A stretch of 64,000 nucleotides of DNA from Mesorhizobium comanense (lineage in GTDB: Bacteria > Pseudomonadota > Alphaproteobacteria > Rhizobiales > Rhizobiaceae). The stretch spans positions 1-64,000 of the forward strand of contig NZ_SCNN01000003.1 of assembly GCF_005503535.1 (NCBI RefSeq), given 5' to 3'. The notes beneath the pieces are model-generated. The model saw only the letters and a list, made by a program, of their open reading frames with translations. It had not been told where the DNA came from and ran no database searches. Position numbers and translations under genes: made by a program. Position 1 is the first letter of the stretch. The number at the start of each line of letters is the position of its first letter. Shown here piece by piece: positions 34,260 through 43,520 of this stretch.

Positions 34260-35297
34260 TCAAATCGCCTTGATCAGCCGCAGCAGGCCCAGCATCTCGA
34301 TAAAGGTCCCCTTGCGAAAGGCGATATAGACCGGTTCTTCCTCGCCGTGGAAGCGGCGCTTGAAGGCTGCCTGGCCCTGCACGTTGAACCGGCGGCGGTT
34401 GACCCAGGGCGAGGAGTAGGCGCGCTGGAATGTGTTGCGCCAGAAATCGCTTTCGGCAAATCCGCTCGGGATCACGTCGACCAGCGGCGACAGGCCGAGC
34501 GTGACCACCGAAACGCCTTCCTCGCGGAAACGGTCCACCGCGTATTTCGTCAGGCCGATCTCCGCATGCGGCGATGCGTCGAGATGCTTGCGCTTGAAGG
34601 CGGTGGTGTAGCCTATCACCTTGCCGTCGCGGAACATCGGGTCGAAGTCGAGCAGCGCGATCAGCTCGCCGTCAGGGCCATGCAGCACGAACCGGCGCAT
34701 GTCGGTGCCGAGCTGGTCGTTGAAGGGGCGGTTGAGGAAGCCCATCTCCCAGCGCTTGACGATGCGGTCGCCGCGCCAGTTTTCCGACAACCGCTTGATC
34801 TCGTCGAGGAAAATCGTGCGCCTGTCCTCGTCGAAGGAGAACCCTTTCTTGAGCAGCCAGCGTTCGGAATAGCGCACGGTCTCGTTGCGCTTTCCGGAGA
34901 AATCGTGCGCGGGCAGCGCCAGACGCGTGTCGATCCCCAGCCGGTTGACCTTGTAGCCGAGTTCGGCCAGCACGCGCGCCGTCTCTTCGCCGACCTGCAC
35001 GAACCACGGATCGCCGGCGGCCTCGACGAAACGCCTGATGTAGTCCGGCCGCTCGGCATGAGCCGCCACCGGATCGCCGAGCGCGAAATGGTGCTTCATC
35101 TTGGTGCCGAAGGCGATGTAGCCGGCGGCGTCGCCGAAATAGGACAGCTTGCCCTGAACGGCGCTGGAATAGGCAAGCGAGAAGTCGCCATGGCGGCGCA
35201 CCAGCGCCAGCCGCTCGACATGGGTCAGCGCCAGGCGCTCGACCTTGGGCGAGACACCCTCGAGGATTTTGTCGAAATAGATCCGCAGGGAGGGCAT
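34260..35297 (-). CDS. DUF2156 domain protein (GNAT-fold, lysyl-transferase-like)
   Basis: This 345-residue protein shows the DUF2156 pattern, with tandem GNAT-like folds as in the C-terminal domain of phosphatidylglycerol lysyltransferase MprF. Visible stretches are YIAFGTKMKHHFALGDPVAA, YKVNRLGIDTRLALPAHDFS and TAFKRKHLDASPHAEIGLTK. No transmembrane domain is present, so it is the soluble catalytic-type module alone. It may transfer an acyl or aminoacyl group, but the substrate is unknown. Transcribed alone, facing a repeat. Confidence 0.72.
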   Translation of the reverse strand: MPSLRIYFDKILEGVSPKVERLALTHVERLALVRRHGDFSLAYSSAVQGKLSYFGDAAGYIAFGTKMKHHFALGDPVAAHAERPDYIRRFVEAAGDPWFVQVGEETARVLAELGYKVNRLGIDTRLALPAHDFSGKRNETVRYSERWLLKKGFSFDEDRRTIFLDEIKRLSENWRGDRIVKRWEMGFLNRPFNDQLGTDMRRFVLHGPDGELIALLDFDPMFRDGKVIGYTTAFKRKHLDASPHAEIGLTKYAVDRFREEGVSVVTLGLSPLVDVIPSGFAESDFWRNTFQRAYSSPWVNRRRFNVQGQAAFKRRFHGEEEPVYIAFRKGTFIEMLGLLRLIKAI

Positions 35298-35721
35298 GGT
35301 CCGGATTCCGCGTGCATCTGCGGCGCTGCGTATCCATTGGCACGCTTACTCGCCGGGGCGCCTTGATTTCACGCGGGAGGCCCGAAAATCGATTCTGGGC
35401 TTCGGACCACCGCGCAACTGAGAAAAGACCCGCCAGCCCCCGGACCTCGAATCAATCACATTGCCGCGACCTATTATCGCCGATGCCGCGCATATGCCAT
35501 ATAGGGGTCGATGGTTTCGGACAGAAGCGGGGCAGCCGCTCCCTGTCGTTGTTTTGGCCGCATTTGCGCGATTTAAGCTGTCCGGCACGGCGATGAAGCG
35601 CTCCGGATTGAACCACGGCCAGGCGCGAGCCCTCGAAAACCGGCGCCGCTCCGCGCTATGAGGCTGCGTGCGATCAAACGGTTACGGCGCGCCGCGATGG
35701 TCGAATGGGATTTGAGAGTGA
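35298..35721. other. Intergenic region, no gene seen
   Basis: These 424 bases lie between the divergent DUF2156 and oxidoreductase genes. Several short open frames exist on both strands, but none has a good ribosome-binding site or composition. It probably holds two promoters. Confidence 0.4.
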
Positions 35722-36909
35722 ATGGCTGATACGACAATCCAACCGATGGCGGACCAGGCGGTGGCGGTCGAGCCGGCGATCGTCATCGGCGCCGGCGCCG
35801 CCGGACTGGCCGTGGCGCGGGCCTTGATGAAGGCCGGCGTACCGGTGGCGATCCTCGAAAAGGAGAGCCGGCTGGCCGAGCCCTGGCACCGCCGGCACCA
35901 GCAGTTGCATCTCAACACCCATCGCGACCTCTCGGCGCTGCCCGGCCTTGCCTATCCCCGGGACACACCGGCCTTTCCGCACCGCAACGTCGTCATCCGC
36001 CACATGAACGATTTCAGGGAGACCAACCGGCTGCCGGTCGAGTTCGGCGTTGCCGTCGAGACCATCGTCTTCAGGGGCGATCACTGGGCGGTGCGGACCA
36101 GCGCCGGCTCACGCCTGGCGCGCCATGTCATTGTCGCCACCGGCCGCGACAAGGAGCCCTTCGTGCCGCGCTGGAAGGGCATGCAGGCCTTTCCCGGCCA
36201 GATCATCCATTCGGCCGATTTCGGCGAGGCCGCGGCCTATGCCGGCAGGAAGGTGCTGGTCGTCGGCGCGGGCAATTCCGGCTTCGACGCTCTCAACCAT
36301 CTGGCCGCGGTGGATACGGCGGCTCTCTGGCTGTCGGCGCGCAGCGGCCCCGCGATTCTGCCCAAGCGCATAGGCAAGATCGCGGTGCATCGGCTCTCTC
36401 CGCTCATGGCGCGCCTGCCGCTGCGCGTCGCGGATGCGGCGATCGCGATGACGCAACGCCTGGTTTTCGGCGACCTGACCAGGTTCGGCATGCCGCCGGC
36501 ACCGGCCGGAGGCGCCAGCCGCCTGACCTCGGACTACACCGCGATCGCCGCCGACGACGGCGCCGTCGCGGCCATCAAATCCGGCAGGATCGGGATTGTT
36601 CCGGCCATACGGGAATTCACCCGCGACGGTGCGGTCCTTGCCGACGGCCGCCTGATCGGTCCCGATATCGTCATCGCCGCGACCGGCTACCGAACCGGGC
36701 TGGAGCACATGGTCGGCAATCTCGGCGTCCTCGACGAAAAGGGCGTCCCGCTCTTCAATGGCGGCGAGGGCGACCCGAAACTGCCCGGCCTCTGGTTCAC
36801 CGGCATGCGGCCGAGCATCCGCGGTTGCTTCGCCAATGCCGGCATCCTGGCCAGTGCGATCGCCAGGCGTATTGCCGGGTCTTCCAGCCTGTCGGGACCA
36901 TCAGGCTGA
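35722..36909 (+). CDS. Flavin-containing monooxygenase-like FAD/NAD(P) oxidoreductase
   Basis: This 395-residue protein has two Rossmann motifs: VIGAGAAGLAVARAL near residue 22 for FAD, and VLVVGAGNSGFDALNHL near residue 178 for NADPH. PWHRRHQQLHLNTHR and VIAATGYRTGLEHMVG are typical of FMO/YUCCA-like proteins, the latter being the ATGY motif. The natural substrate is not deducible. A marR-GNAT pair follows 97 bases downstream, and the gap carries a palindromic operator. Confidence 0.82.
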   Translation: MADTTIQPMADQAVAVEPAIVIGAGAAGLAVARALMKAGVPVAILEKESRLAEPWHRRHQQLHLNTHRDLSALPGLAYPRDTPAFPHRNVVIRHMNDFRETNRLPVEFGVAVETIVFRGDHWAVRTSAGSRLARHVIVATGRDKEPFVPRWKGMQAFPGQIIHSADFGEAAAYAGRKVLVVGAGNSGFDALNHLAAVDTAALWLSARSGPAILPKRIGKIAVHRLSPLMARLPLRVADAAIAMTQRLVFGDLTRFGMPPAPAGGASRLTSDYTAIAADDGAVAAIKSGRIGIVPAIREFTRDGAVLADGRLIGPDIVIAATGYRTGLEHMVGNLGVLDEKGVPLFNGGEGDPKLPGLWFTGMRPSIRGCFANAGILASAIARRIAGSSSLSGPSG

Positions 36910-36963
36910 CTTCGGCGTAAATGCCGGCGATCCTGGAAGCCAGCAGGCTTGACTATTTGCTGC

Positions 36964-36979
36964 CATGTTATATAACATG
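36964..36979. promoter_or_regulatory. Perfect 16-bp palindrome, probable MarR operator
   Basis: CATGTTATATAACATG reads the same on both strands. It lies 28 bases before the marR ATG at 37007, where a repressor would block transcription. An ATG at 36965 lies inside it and would be an implausible start. Confidence 0.7.
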
Positions 36980-37006
36980 TTATGGTTTAAGCCTGATGGA
37001 CTGGAT

Positions 37007-37492
37007 ATGGAAGACATCCTGCGATCCCTTGGTCACCTGTGCCTCGGCAGCCGCCTGAAGCGGCTTGGCGAGCAGTTGCAGGCTGACACGCAGCGCCTGC
37101 TCGATGGCCTGGAAACACGTGTCCTGTCGAGCCAGTACCCCCTGCTGGCCGCGCTCGACAGGCTGGGCCCCTTGCCGGTCGGTGAACTGGCGCAATCCCT
37201 CGGAGTCAGCCAACCGGGCGTCACGCGAAGCGTGTCGTTGCTGGGCGATCTTGGCCTTGTCGAGGTGAACCCGTCGCAGGACGACCAGCGCCGCCGGCTG
37301 GTCTCGCTGACCGGGAGCGGCCGGCAGCTGGTCGATGCCGCCAGCCGCGAGGTCTGGCCCCGCATCGAGAACGCCGTCGCGGAGCTGTGCTCCGGCCTTT
37401 CGGGACCGTTGCTCGGGCAGTTGGCCGCCATCGAGGACCGCCTGGCGCAGGCCCCGCTCGATCGCCGTGTCGAAAGGGGCGCCGTTCAATGA
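37007..37492 (+). CDS. MarR-family transcriptional regulator
   Basis: This 161-residue regulator has its winged helix at PVGELAQSLGVSQPGVTRSV and then SLLGDLGLVEVNPSQDDQRR. The ATG at 37007 (MEDILRSLGHL) was chosen because the in-frame ATGs at 36965 and 36977 lie inside or at the edge of the palindromic operator. The stop overlaps the GNAT gene by 4 nt. It probably autoregulates this two-gene operon. Confidence 0.83.
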   Translation: MEDILRSLGHLCLGSRLKRLGEQLQADTQRLLDGLETRVLSSQYPLLAALDRLGPLPVGELAQSLGVSQPGVTRSVSLLGDLGLVEVNPSQDDQRRRLVSLTGSGRQLVDAASREVWPRIENAVAELCSGLSGPLLGQLAAIEDRLAQAPLDRRVERGAVQ

Positions 37493-38169
37493 AGCATGTG
37501 CTCGACCGTCCCGTGTGGAGCGCGCTGGACACGCGGCACAGGGCTCTGGCGCGGGGCGGCGATCATGCCAGGCGCTATCCCGCCTCGATCGTCCCGTTCG
37601 CCTCCACCGCCGAGGACGACGCCGAAAGCCTGCGGGCGCTCGCCGAACTGGTCGCGCCGGGCGAAAGCGTGATCATGGCGCAGGCGGACACCATCGTCCT
37701 GCCGGCCGGCCTCACGGCGAGCTCGACCGCCGCCGCCGTCCAGATGATCGCCGAGGCGCCATTGCCGGTCGTATCGGACGGGCGCGTGGAACGCCTGACG
37801 CAGGATGATGCGGAAGCCATGCTGGCGCTCGCCCTGCTCACCAGGCCCGGCCCCTTTTCTCTCAAGGCGCAGAGCCTCGGCGACTTCTGGGGTGTGAAGA
37901 TTGACGGCAGGCTGGCGGCGATGGCCGGTGAGCGCATGAAGCAGCCCGGCTACAGCGAGCTCAGTGGCGTGTGCTCGCATCCCGACTTCCGCGGGGCCGG
38001 TCTCGGTCGGCTTCTGTCGGTGTTCGTCGCCAACCGGATCTTCGAGCGCGGCGATATTCCCTACCTGCACGCCTATGCCGCGAACTCAACCGCGATCGGG
38101 CTGTACGAATCCATCGGATTCAGGCTGAGAAGCAGGATGAACATCGCCGTCGTTCAGCGAGGTTCATAG
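37489..38169 (+). CDS. GNAT-family N-acetyltransferase
   Basis: This 226-residue protein has a divergent N-terminal half and a C-terminal GNAT fold. The acetyl-CoA site pattern is SGVCSHPDFRGAGLGRLLSV (RGxGxG/A class), followed by YLHAYAANSTAIGLYESIGF. Closest in style to the FR47-like subgroup. It is translationally coupled to the upstream marR (4-nt overlap). The acceptor is unknown. Coupling to a MarR regulator suggests drug or small-molecule modification. Confidence 0.83.
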   Translation: MKHVLDRPVWSALDTRHRALARGGDHARRYPASIVPFASTAEDDAESLRALAELVAPGESVIMAQADTIVLPAGLTASSTAAAVQMIAEAPLPVVSDGRVERLTQDDAEAMLALALLTRPGPFSLKAQSLGDFWGVKIDGRLAAMAGERMKQPGYSELSGVCSHPDFRGAGLGRLLSVFVANRIFERGDIPYLHAYAANSTAIGLYESIGFRLRSRMNIAVVQRGS

Positions 38170-38179
38170 GCGGATCGCA

Positions 38180-38404
38180 TTACGCCGACTTCGGCTCCAG
38201 CCGCCTGAAGCCGACGGCTTCCATCAGCATGTCCTCGTCGACCATGCCGGCATTGTGGAGCGCCAGAAGCGTCAGTGCGATCTCGCGCGCCTCGGCCGAT
38301 TCCGGATGGGCCTCGCGCCGGCGGCAGGCCTCGTCGAACACGCGCTGCAAGGTGGCCACTTCGGCGGGCTTCAGCAGCCCACGGTCATAGATGGACTTCG
38401 GCAT
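38180..38404 (-). CDS. Small conserved-type hypothetical protein
   Basis: This 74-residue cytosolic protein begins MPKSIYDRGLLKPAEVATLQ and contains VFDEACRRREAHPESAEARE. It is helical and charged, like many short Rhizobiales proteins of unknown function. AGGAG lies before the ATG. It faces the GNAT gene convergently, with a 10-base gap. Confidence 0.6.
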   Translation of the reverse strand: MPKSIYDRGLLKPAEVATLQRVFDEACRRREAHPESAEAREIALTLLALHNAGMVDEDMLMEAVGFRRLEPKSA

Positions 38405-38536
38405 GGCGTTCTCCTGAAGGAGAAATTTAGGGCGCTATCCTGAATTGCCAATCTTTCCCGAGGCTTGAGTGGTTTCGAACGGAAGGCGGGGGTTCGGTTG
38501 GCCAAACCCCCGCCTTATCGTGACCATGCGTTGGCG

Positions 38537-40540
38537 TCAGACCGCGATCTTGCCGCCGCCCTGCCTGGTGATCGCCACTACCGCCGGCCGCACCGGCATG
38601 TCGGGCTTGAAATCGGGCCAGCGGGTCGACGGATCCTCGTAATAGGAAGGCCGGCCGAAACCGTCCCAGTCCTCGCCGCCATCACCCGGATGCTGGACGG
38701 CGACGAAGGCGGTCTGGTCGTCGGGCGCGAACAGCGGGCCGCACATCTCGGCGCCGATCGGCACGCGGAAGAACAGCTTTGACGTCGCCCGCGCCGCGCC
38801 TTCGGTGTCGACGGCCCACAGGCCGTCCGTGCGGCCGGTGGCCTTCGGGCCCTGGCCGTCGGTCGCGACCCACAGCCGGCCGGCCGAATCGACCGCGCAA
38901 TTGTCGGGCATGCCGAACCAGCCATTGGCGGTCGTCGCGGTCGAGAAGGTGGCGCCGACATCGGCAACCGACGGGTCGCCGCATTTCAGCAGCACTTCCC
39001 ACTTGCCCTTGGTGGCGGTGAAGTCGCCATCGTTCTCGGCGATCTCGATGATGTGGCCGAAGGCATTGTTGGCGCGCGGATTGGCGGCGTCGACCTGGTC
39101 GGCCTTGCGCTTGGAATTGTTGGTCAGCATCACATAGACCTTGCCGTTGACGCCGTTGGGCTGGATGTCCTCGGGGCGGTCCATCTTGGTGGCGCCGAGC
39201 AGGTCGGCGGCGCGGCGCGTCTCGATCAGCACGTCGGCCTGGTCGGCAAAGCCGTTTTCGGCCGTCAGCGGACCCTGGCCGAAGACGATCGGCAGCCATT
39301 CGACCGTGCCGTCCTCGGCGAATTTGGCGACATGAAGCGTGCCGTCGTCGAGCAGGTCCTTGTTGGCGGCGTGGTCGTTGGCGTTGAACGTGCCCTTGGT
39401 GACGAATTTGTAGACATAGTCGAAGCGCTCGTCGTCGCCGAGGTAGAAGACGACGCGGCCGTCCTTGGCGACGATCGATTCGGCGCCTTCATGCTTGAAG
39501 CGGCCCATGGCGGTGCGCTTCCTCGGCACCGAGTTCGGATCATTGACGTCGACCTCGACGATCCAGCCGAAACGGTTGGGCTCGTTCGGTTCCTTGGCCA
39601 GGTTGAAGCGGTCGTAATGCGCGCCCCATTCATAGGCGCCTTCCGGGATGCCGAGCCGCTTGTAGTTGGCGGCCTCCTTGTGGCCCTCCGGCAGTTCGCC
39701 CGAGAAGTAACCGTGGATGTTCTCCTCGGCCATGACATAGGTGCCCCAGGGCGTGACGCCGCCGGCGCAGTTGTTGACCGTGCCGAAGACCTTCGTGCCC
39801 GACGGATCGGCGTTGGTCTTGACGCGGTCATGGCCGGCGACCGGGCCCGACAGCGCCATTTCGGTGTTGGAGGTGATGCGGCGGTTCAGCTTGCCGTCGC
39901 GCACGACCTGCCATTTGCCGCCATCCTTGCGGATCTCGACGATGGTGCCGCCATGCGCGGACATCTCGACATCGACCTGCTCCTTGCTGAGCGGCGCGAC
40001 TTCCGCCGCCTTCTTGCCGTCCTTCTCGACGATCTTGACGATGCCGGGGAACATCAGGTGCGGGTTGGTGTATTCGTGGTTGACGACGAGCAGGCCGTGC
40101 TCGGCCGAGCCGTCGATCGGGATATAGCCGACATAGTCGTTGTTGTAGCCGAACTGTTTGGCTTGCGCCTCGGCCGACTGCTTGGTCGGGTCGAATTCCG
40201 GCGAATCGGCGAACAGCGGATCGCCCCAGCGCAGCAGCACGTCGGCATCATAGCCCGGCGCGACATGATGCTTGTCGTCGATGCCGGCCTCGAGCTCGTC
40301 GAACTTGAAGGCCGAGCCTTCGGCGGCGCGGGCATCGCCGGCGGCGACCAGCGCCAGCGGGCTGACGGTGGCCGCGATCGCCGCGACGGCGAGCGAGCCG
40401 GTCAGGAAGCCCCGGCGCGAAAAGCGCGCGGCGATGATCTCGCCCATGGTCCGGTTGTCGGAGGGGTTGATGGCCGGTCCGTCGTTTTCCTCGAGCAGGC
40501 TTGTGCGGAATCGGGCGTCGGGGGAGCGGTGTTCGGTCAT
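38537..40540 (-). CDS. phoX: PhoX family (DUF839) alkaline phosphatase
   Basis: This 667-residue exported phosphatase has an N-terminal region of about 40 residues, then a twin-arginine signal (FSRRGFLTGSLAVAAIAATV). The DUF839/PhoX beta-propeller follows, with LLVVNHEYTNPHLMFPG, NNCAGGVTPWGTYVMAEENI and the C-terminal MPDNCAVDSAGRLWVATDGQ. PhoX enzymes are periplasmic, bind calcium and iron, and release phosphate from phosphomonoesters. A weak Pho-box-like array lies just upstream, so phosphate control is plausible. Confidence 0.88.
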   Translation of the reverse strand: MTEHRSPDARFRTSLLEENDGPAINPSDNRTMGEIIAARFSRRGFLTGSLAVAAIAATVSPLALVAAGDARAAEGSAFKFDELEAGIDDKHHVAPGYDADVLLRWGDPLFADSPEFDPTKQSAEAQAKQFGYNNDYVGYIPIDGSAEHGLLVVNHEYTNPHLMFPGIVKIVEKDGKKAAEVAPLSKEQVDVEMSAHGGTIVEIRKDGGKWQVVRDGKLNRRITSNTEMALSGPVAGHDRVKTNADPSGTKVFGTVNNCAGGVTPWGTYVMAEENIHGYFSGELPEGHKEAANYKRLGIPEGAYEWGAHYDRFNLAKEPNEPNRFGWIVEVDVNDPNSVPRKRTAMGRFKHEGAESIVAKDGRVVFYLGDDERFDYVYKFVTKGTFNANDHAANKDLLDDGTLHVAKFAEDGTVEWLPIVFGQGPLTAENGFADQADVLIETRRAADLLGATKMDRPEDIQPNGVNGKVYVMLTNNSKRKADQVDAANPRANNAFGHIIEIAENDGDFTATKGKWEVLLKCGDPSVADVGATFSTATTANGWFGMPDNCAVDSAGRLWVATDGQGPKATGRTDGLWAVDTEGAARATSKLFFRVPIGAEMCGPLFAPDDQTAFVAVQHPGDGGEDWDGFGRPSYYEDPSTRWPDFKPDMPVRPAVVAITRQGGGKIAV

Positions 40541-40590
40541 CGGGGCCTCTGGCTTTGGAGTGGCTGGAGCTTGGGTACCTGTTCGACCCC

Positions 40591-40622
40591 CTTACGTCAG
40601 GCCGATCACATTTTCGTGACAT
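40591..40622 (-). promoter_or_regulatory. Possible Pho box upstream of phoX
   Basis: On the minus strand the region reads ATGTCACGAAA, ATGTGATCGG, CCTGACGTAAG. These are three weakly similar half-sites with 10-11-bp spacing, as in PhoB tandem sites (consensus CTGTCAT). The match is imperfect, so it is offered only as a candidate. Confidence 0.3.
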
Positions 40623-40816
40623 CGTAGCCGAACATGGCTCGCCGCGTGGCGTTGTTCACATGCCCATTGGGACTTTGGTCCAGTCTTCCGCCCGCAAAAG
40701 TCCTGGGCGATAAACGCAACGGTCGGAGGTCGCTTCCGGCCACAGCGTCTTTCGGCGATGCTGGTTGCACTGCAACGTTGAGGGTGGGCGCGCCGGCTCA
40801 ATCGACGGAGATCAGC

Positions 40817-41374
40817 ATGCACGGATCGATCACGACCCGCTGCCGCCGGCTGGCGCTCGGATCGGCGGTCGCCCTGGCGCTGGCCATCGCTCCCTATCGG
40901 ATCGCCCTGCACGGTTTCGCCCCCGGGATCGACGCCGCCGGTGCCCATGCCGCCAAGGGCGGCAACGGCGGCGGCAACAACGGGAACGGAAATGGCAATG
41001 GCGGCGGCAATGGAAGCAACGGAAACGGCGGTGGCGGCAACGGCGGCAACGGAAATGATGGCAGCAGCGGCAACGGAAATGGCGGCAGCGATGGCGGCAA
41101 TAACGGCGGTGGCAATTCGGGAGGCGGCAATTCCGGAGCGGGTGGCAGTGATGACGGCGGCACCGGATCCGGCAAGGACAAGGGCAACAGTCACGTCAAC
41201 GCCAACACCGGCGACCGGGTTGAAGTGGACGGCAGCAAGATCACGGTTCAGCACCCGGACGGCATGACGGAGAAGATCGAGAGCGGTCGGTTCCGGATGC
41301 TGGACGCGCTCGGCCGCACGATCATCGACCGCCGGGCCACGCCGGCCGATATACGCCGTCTCAAGGCCTTGTGA
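40817..41374 (+). CDS. Secreted Gly/Asn-rich low-complexity protein
   Basis: This 185-residue protein begins MHGSITTRCRRLALGSAVAL, with a signal segment ending near AHAA. A long Gly/Asn/Ser-rich tract follows (GGNGGGNNGNGNGNGG and similar, about residues 50-125). A short C-terminal domain ends the protein, with GDRVEVDGSKITVQHPDGMT, which looks like a small beta module. GGAG precedes the ATG at 40817. Similar Gly-rich proteins with this C-terminal stretch occur in rhizobia, but the function is unknown. Confidence 0.65.
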   Translation: MHGSITTRCRRLALGSAVALALAIAPYRIALHGFAPGIDAAGAHAAKGGNGGGNNGNGNGNGGGNGSNGNGGGGNGGNGNDGSSGNGNGGSDGGNNGGGNSGGGNSGAGGSDDGGTGSGKDKGNSHVNANTGDRVEVDGSKITVQHPDGMTEKIESGRFRMLDALGRTIIDRRATPADIRRLKAL

Positions 41375-41481
41375 GGCCGGTCCGCAGGCAACGACCGGCT
41401 TCACACGTCACCTCCGCCGCCCCCCGGCGGAGGTGACACCCATTTTTTCGCACGGAGCGGGTGCAAGCCAGACAGTGGCTG

Positions 41482-42141
41482 TCAGCGGTCCCAGTCGCGG
41501 TCGCGGAGTTCGCGCATCATGAGAGCGGCTTCGGTGCGATTTCGCACATTGAGTTTCGACAGCACCCCGGTCATATGGTGCTTGACCGTCTTTTCCTGCA
41601 GCGCCAGGCGCAGGGCCACTTCCTTGTTGCTGAGCCCCTCGGCCACCAGCCGCAGGATTTCCTTCTGCCTTCCGGTGAGTTGCCGCAGCCTGTCGGCCGC
41701 GGCGTCGGCGGGCCGCGCGGACTGGAGGTCGGACAAAAGCCGCGCCGACAGCGTCGGCGAAAGGTAACTCTCGCCGGCCGCCACGTCGCGCAGTATATCG
41801 GCGAGCGTGCGCGAGCCGACGCCCTTGAGGACATAGCCGCGCACGCCTGCATTCAGCGCCCCGGTCACATCGGCATTGGCCTCGGAGACCGTCAGCATGA
41901 CGATCTTCTGGGCGGGATAGCTGGCAAGGATGGCTGCGACCGCGGCGAGCCCCCCGCCCGGCATGGAAATGTCGAGCAGCAATATGTCGGGCTGCGCGGC
42001 TGCCGCGATGCGTTCGGCGTCCTGCGCGGTCGCGCCTTCGCCCACCACCTCGAAGCCGCCGATCTCGGACAGGCTGCGCGTCACGCCTTCGCGAAACAGC
42101 GGGTGATCATCGACAATGGCGATGCGGATGGCGCCGGTCAT
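41482..42141 (-). CDS. NarL/FixJ-type response regulator
   Basis: This 219-residue regulator has a receiver domain (IAIVDDHPLFREGVTRSL) with phospho-acceptor Asp57 in DILLLDISMPG. The C-terminal LuxR helix-turn-helix is LTGRQKEILRLVAEGLSNKE and then VALRLALQEKTVKHHMTGVL. Its start overlaps the histidine kinase stop by 4 nt, so the two are a coupled two-component system. Target genes are not evident. Confidence 0.92.
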   Translation of the reverse strand: MTGAIRIAIVDDHPLFREGVTRSLSEIGGFEVVGEGATAQDAERIAAAAQPDILLLDISMPGGGLAAVAAILASYPAQKIVMLTVSEANADVTGALNAGVRGYVLKGVGSRTLADILRDVAAGESYLSPTLSARLLSDLQSARPADAAADRLRQLTGRQKEILRLVAEGLSNKEVALRLALQEKTVKHHMTGVLSKLNVRNRTEAALMMRELRDRDWDR

Positions 42142-43520
42142 GCTTGCTCCTCGACGGACAGGCTGATCACCAGTCGGGTGCCTTGCGCTCCGGTCAAGGT
42201 CTCGAACTGGCCGCCAATGCTTTCGACCCGTTCCCTGAGGCCGGCGAGGCCCAGCCCTTCGGCCCTTGCCGGATCGAAGCCCGGGCCGCCATCCGACACT
42301 TCGACGAAAAGCCTGCCGCTGCGCATGCCGGCGCGCACCGCCTGATCCTGGCCGCGTCCGTGGCGGTAGGCATTGTTCAGGCCCTCCTGCACGAAACGGT
42401 AGATGCTGATCTTTTCGGAGGGGCCGAGTTCGGGCAGATGTTCGGGCAGCGTCAGCGTCACCGAGGTTCGCGTACGATGCTCGTGCTCCTCGACGGCCAG
42501 CCGCAAGATGTCGGTCGCGGCTGCCGTCTCTATCTGCGGCAGCACCAGGCCGGTGCAGATGCCGCGTATCTCGCGCATCGCGTCCTGCAGCGTCTTGCGG
42601 ATCATCTCCACTTCGGCGGGGCGGCTTTCGCCGTCGCCGGAAAAGACCGGACTGTCCAGGCGCAGCGCCGCGAGCGCCACCAGCTGGGCCGGGCCGTCAT
42701 GAAGGTCGGCGCCGATCCGGCGCAGATATCGCTCGTTGAGCGCGGTGGCGCGGCGCGACGCCCGCTGCACACGGTGCCGCAGCGCGCTGTTTTGCGTCAC
42801 CAGGCCCTGCAGTTCCGACACCTGCCGGCGCAGCGCCCCGCGCTGGTCGTCGATCGTGCGGCTGCCGCGCAGCACGATGCCCGACAGAAGCAGAAACGCC
42901 GTCAGCGTGGTGCCGGCCACGATCAGCCAGCTCGACTGCAGGGTGGAAGCCAGCGTTGCCTTGAAATCGTCGGCCACCTCGTAGAATTCGGTCACGGCCA
43001 CCACCTCGCCTGACCACGGTTCGCGCACCGGATTGTAGATTTCAAGCAAGGGCACGCCGATGGCCTTCTCCTTGCTCTCATCGCCGTCGAACGTATCGAA
43101 CTGGGCCACGACGCTGCCTTTGAACGCCGCTTGCAGATTGTCGCTCAGCGCGAAGCGGCGGCCGGTCAGGCTGGCGTCCTTGGCGTAGAGCACGGTGCCG
43201 TCGCGACGCCAGAGCCTGAACGATACCAGGCGTTTGCCAAGCGCGCCCTGGCCGAGCGTCTCGTCGAGCGCCTGTTTGGCGGACGCGCTCAGCTGCTCGC
43301 TCTTGCGCAGGTCGGGCAGCAGCGGGGCGATCACGCTGTCGACATAGAGGGCGGTCGTGGCGGCCGAATTGCGGATGACGCCGTCGCGGATCTGCATCGT
43401 CACCCACGACCCGACCACCAGCATGACGGCGAGCAGGCAAAAGCCGCCCGCGACGAGGAATTGCAGGGCAAGGGAAAGCTCGCTCCAGCGCCGCACCAAG
43501 TTCTGAAGAACACGAATCAT
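42138..43520 (-). CDS. NarX-type sensor histidine kinase
   Basis: This 460-residue membrane kinase has TM1 near residues 18-40 (LVAGGFCLLAVMLVVGSWVT), an extracytoplasmic sensor region to about 200, TM2 near SSWLIVAGTTLTAFLLLSGI, and a HisKA_3 core with H in IGADLHDGPAQLVALAALRL. The ATPase follows with YRFVQEGLNNAYRHGRG and VEVSDGGPGFDPARAEGLGL. The ATG at 43520 has CAGGGG before it, and a 41-codon longer frame is not supported. The sensed signal is unknown. It pairs with the regulator at 41.5-42.1 kb. Confidence 0.88.
   Translation of the reverse strand: MIRVLQNLVRRWSELSLALQFLVAGGFCLLAVMLVVGSWVTMQIRDGVIRNSAATTALYVDSVIAPLLPDLRKSEQLSASAKQALDETLGQGALGKRLVSFRLWRRDGTVLYAKDASLTGRRFALSDNLQAAFKGSVVAQFDTFDGDESKEKAIGVPLLEIYNPVREPWSGEVVAVTEFYEVADDFKATLASTLQSSWLIVAGTTLTAFLLLSGIVLRGSRTIDDQRGALRRQVSELQGLVTQNSALRHRVQRASRRATALNERYLRRIGADLHDGPAQLVALAALRLDSPVFSGDGESRPAEVEMIRKTLQDAMREIRGICTGLVLPQIETAAATDILRLAVEEHEHRTRTSVTLTLPEHLPELGPSEKISIYRFVQEGLNNAYRHGRGQDQAVRAGMRSGRLFVEVSDGGPGFDPARAEGLGLAGLRERVESIGGQFETLTGAQGTRLVISLSVEEQA

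Noticed and set aside
35461..35661. 66-codon open frame between DUF2156 and the oxidoreductase
   Set aside because: No ribosome-binding site and no coding-like composition.
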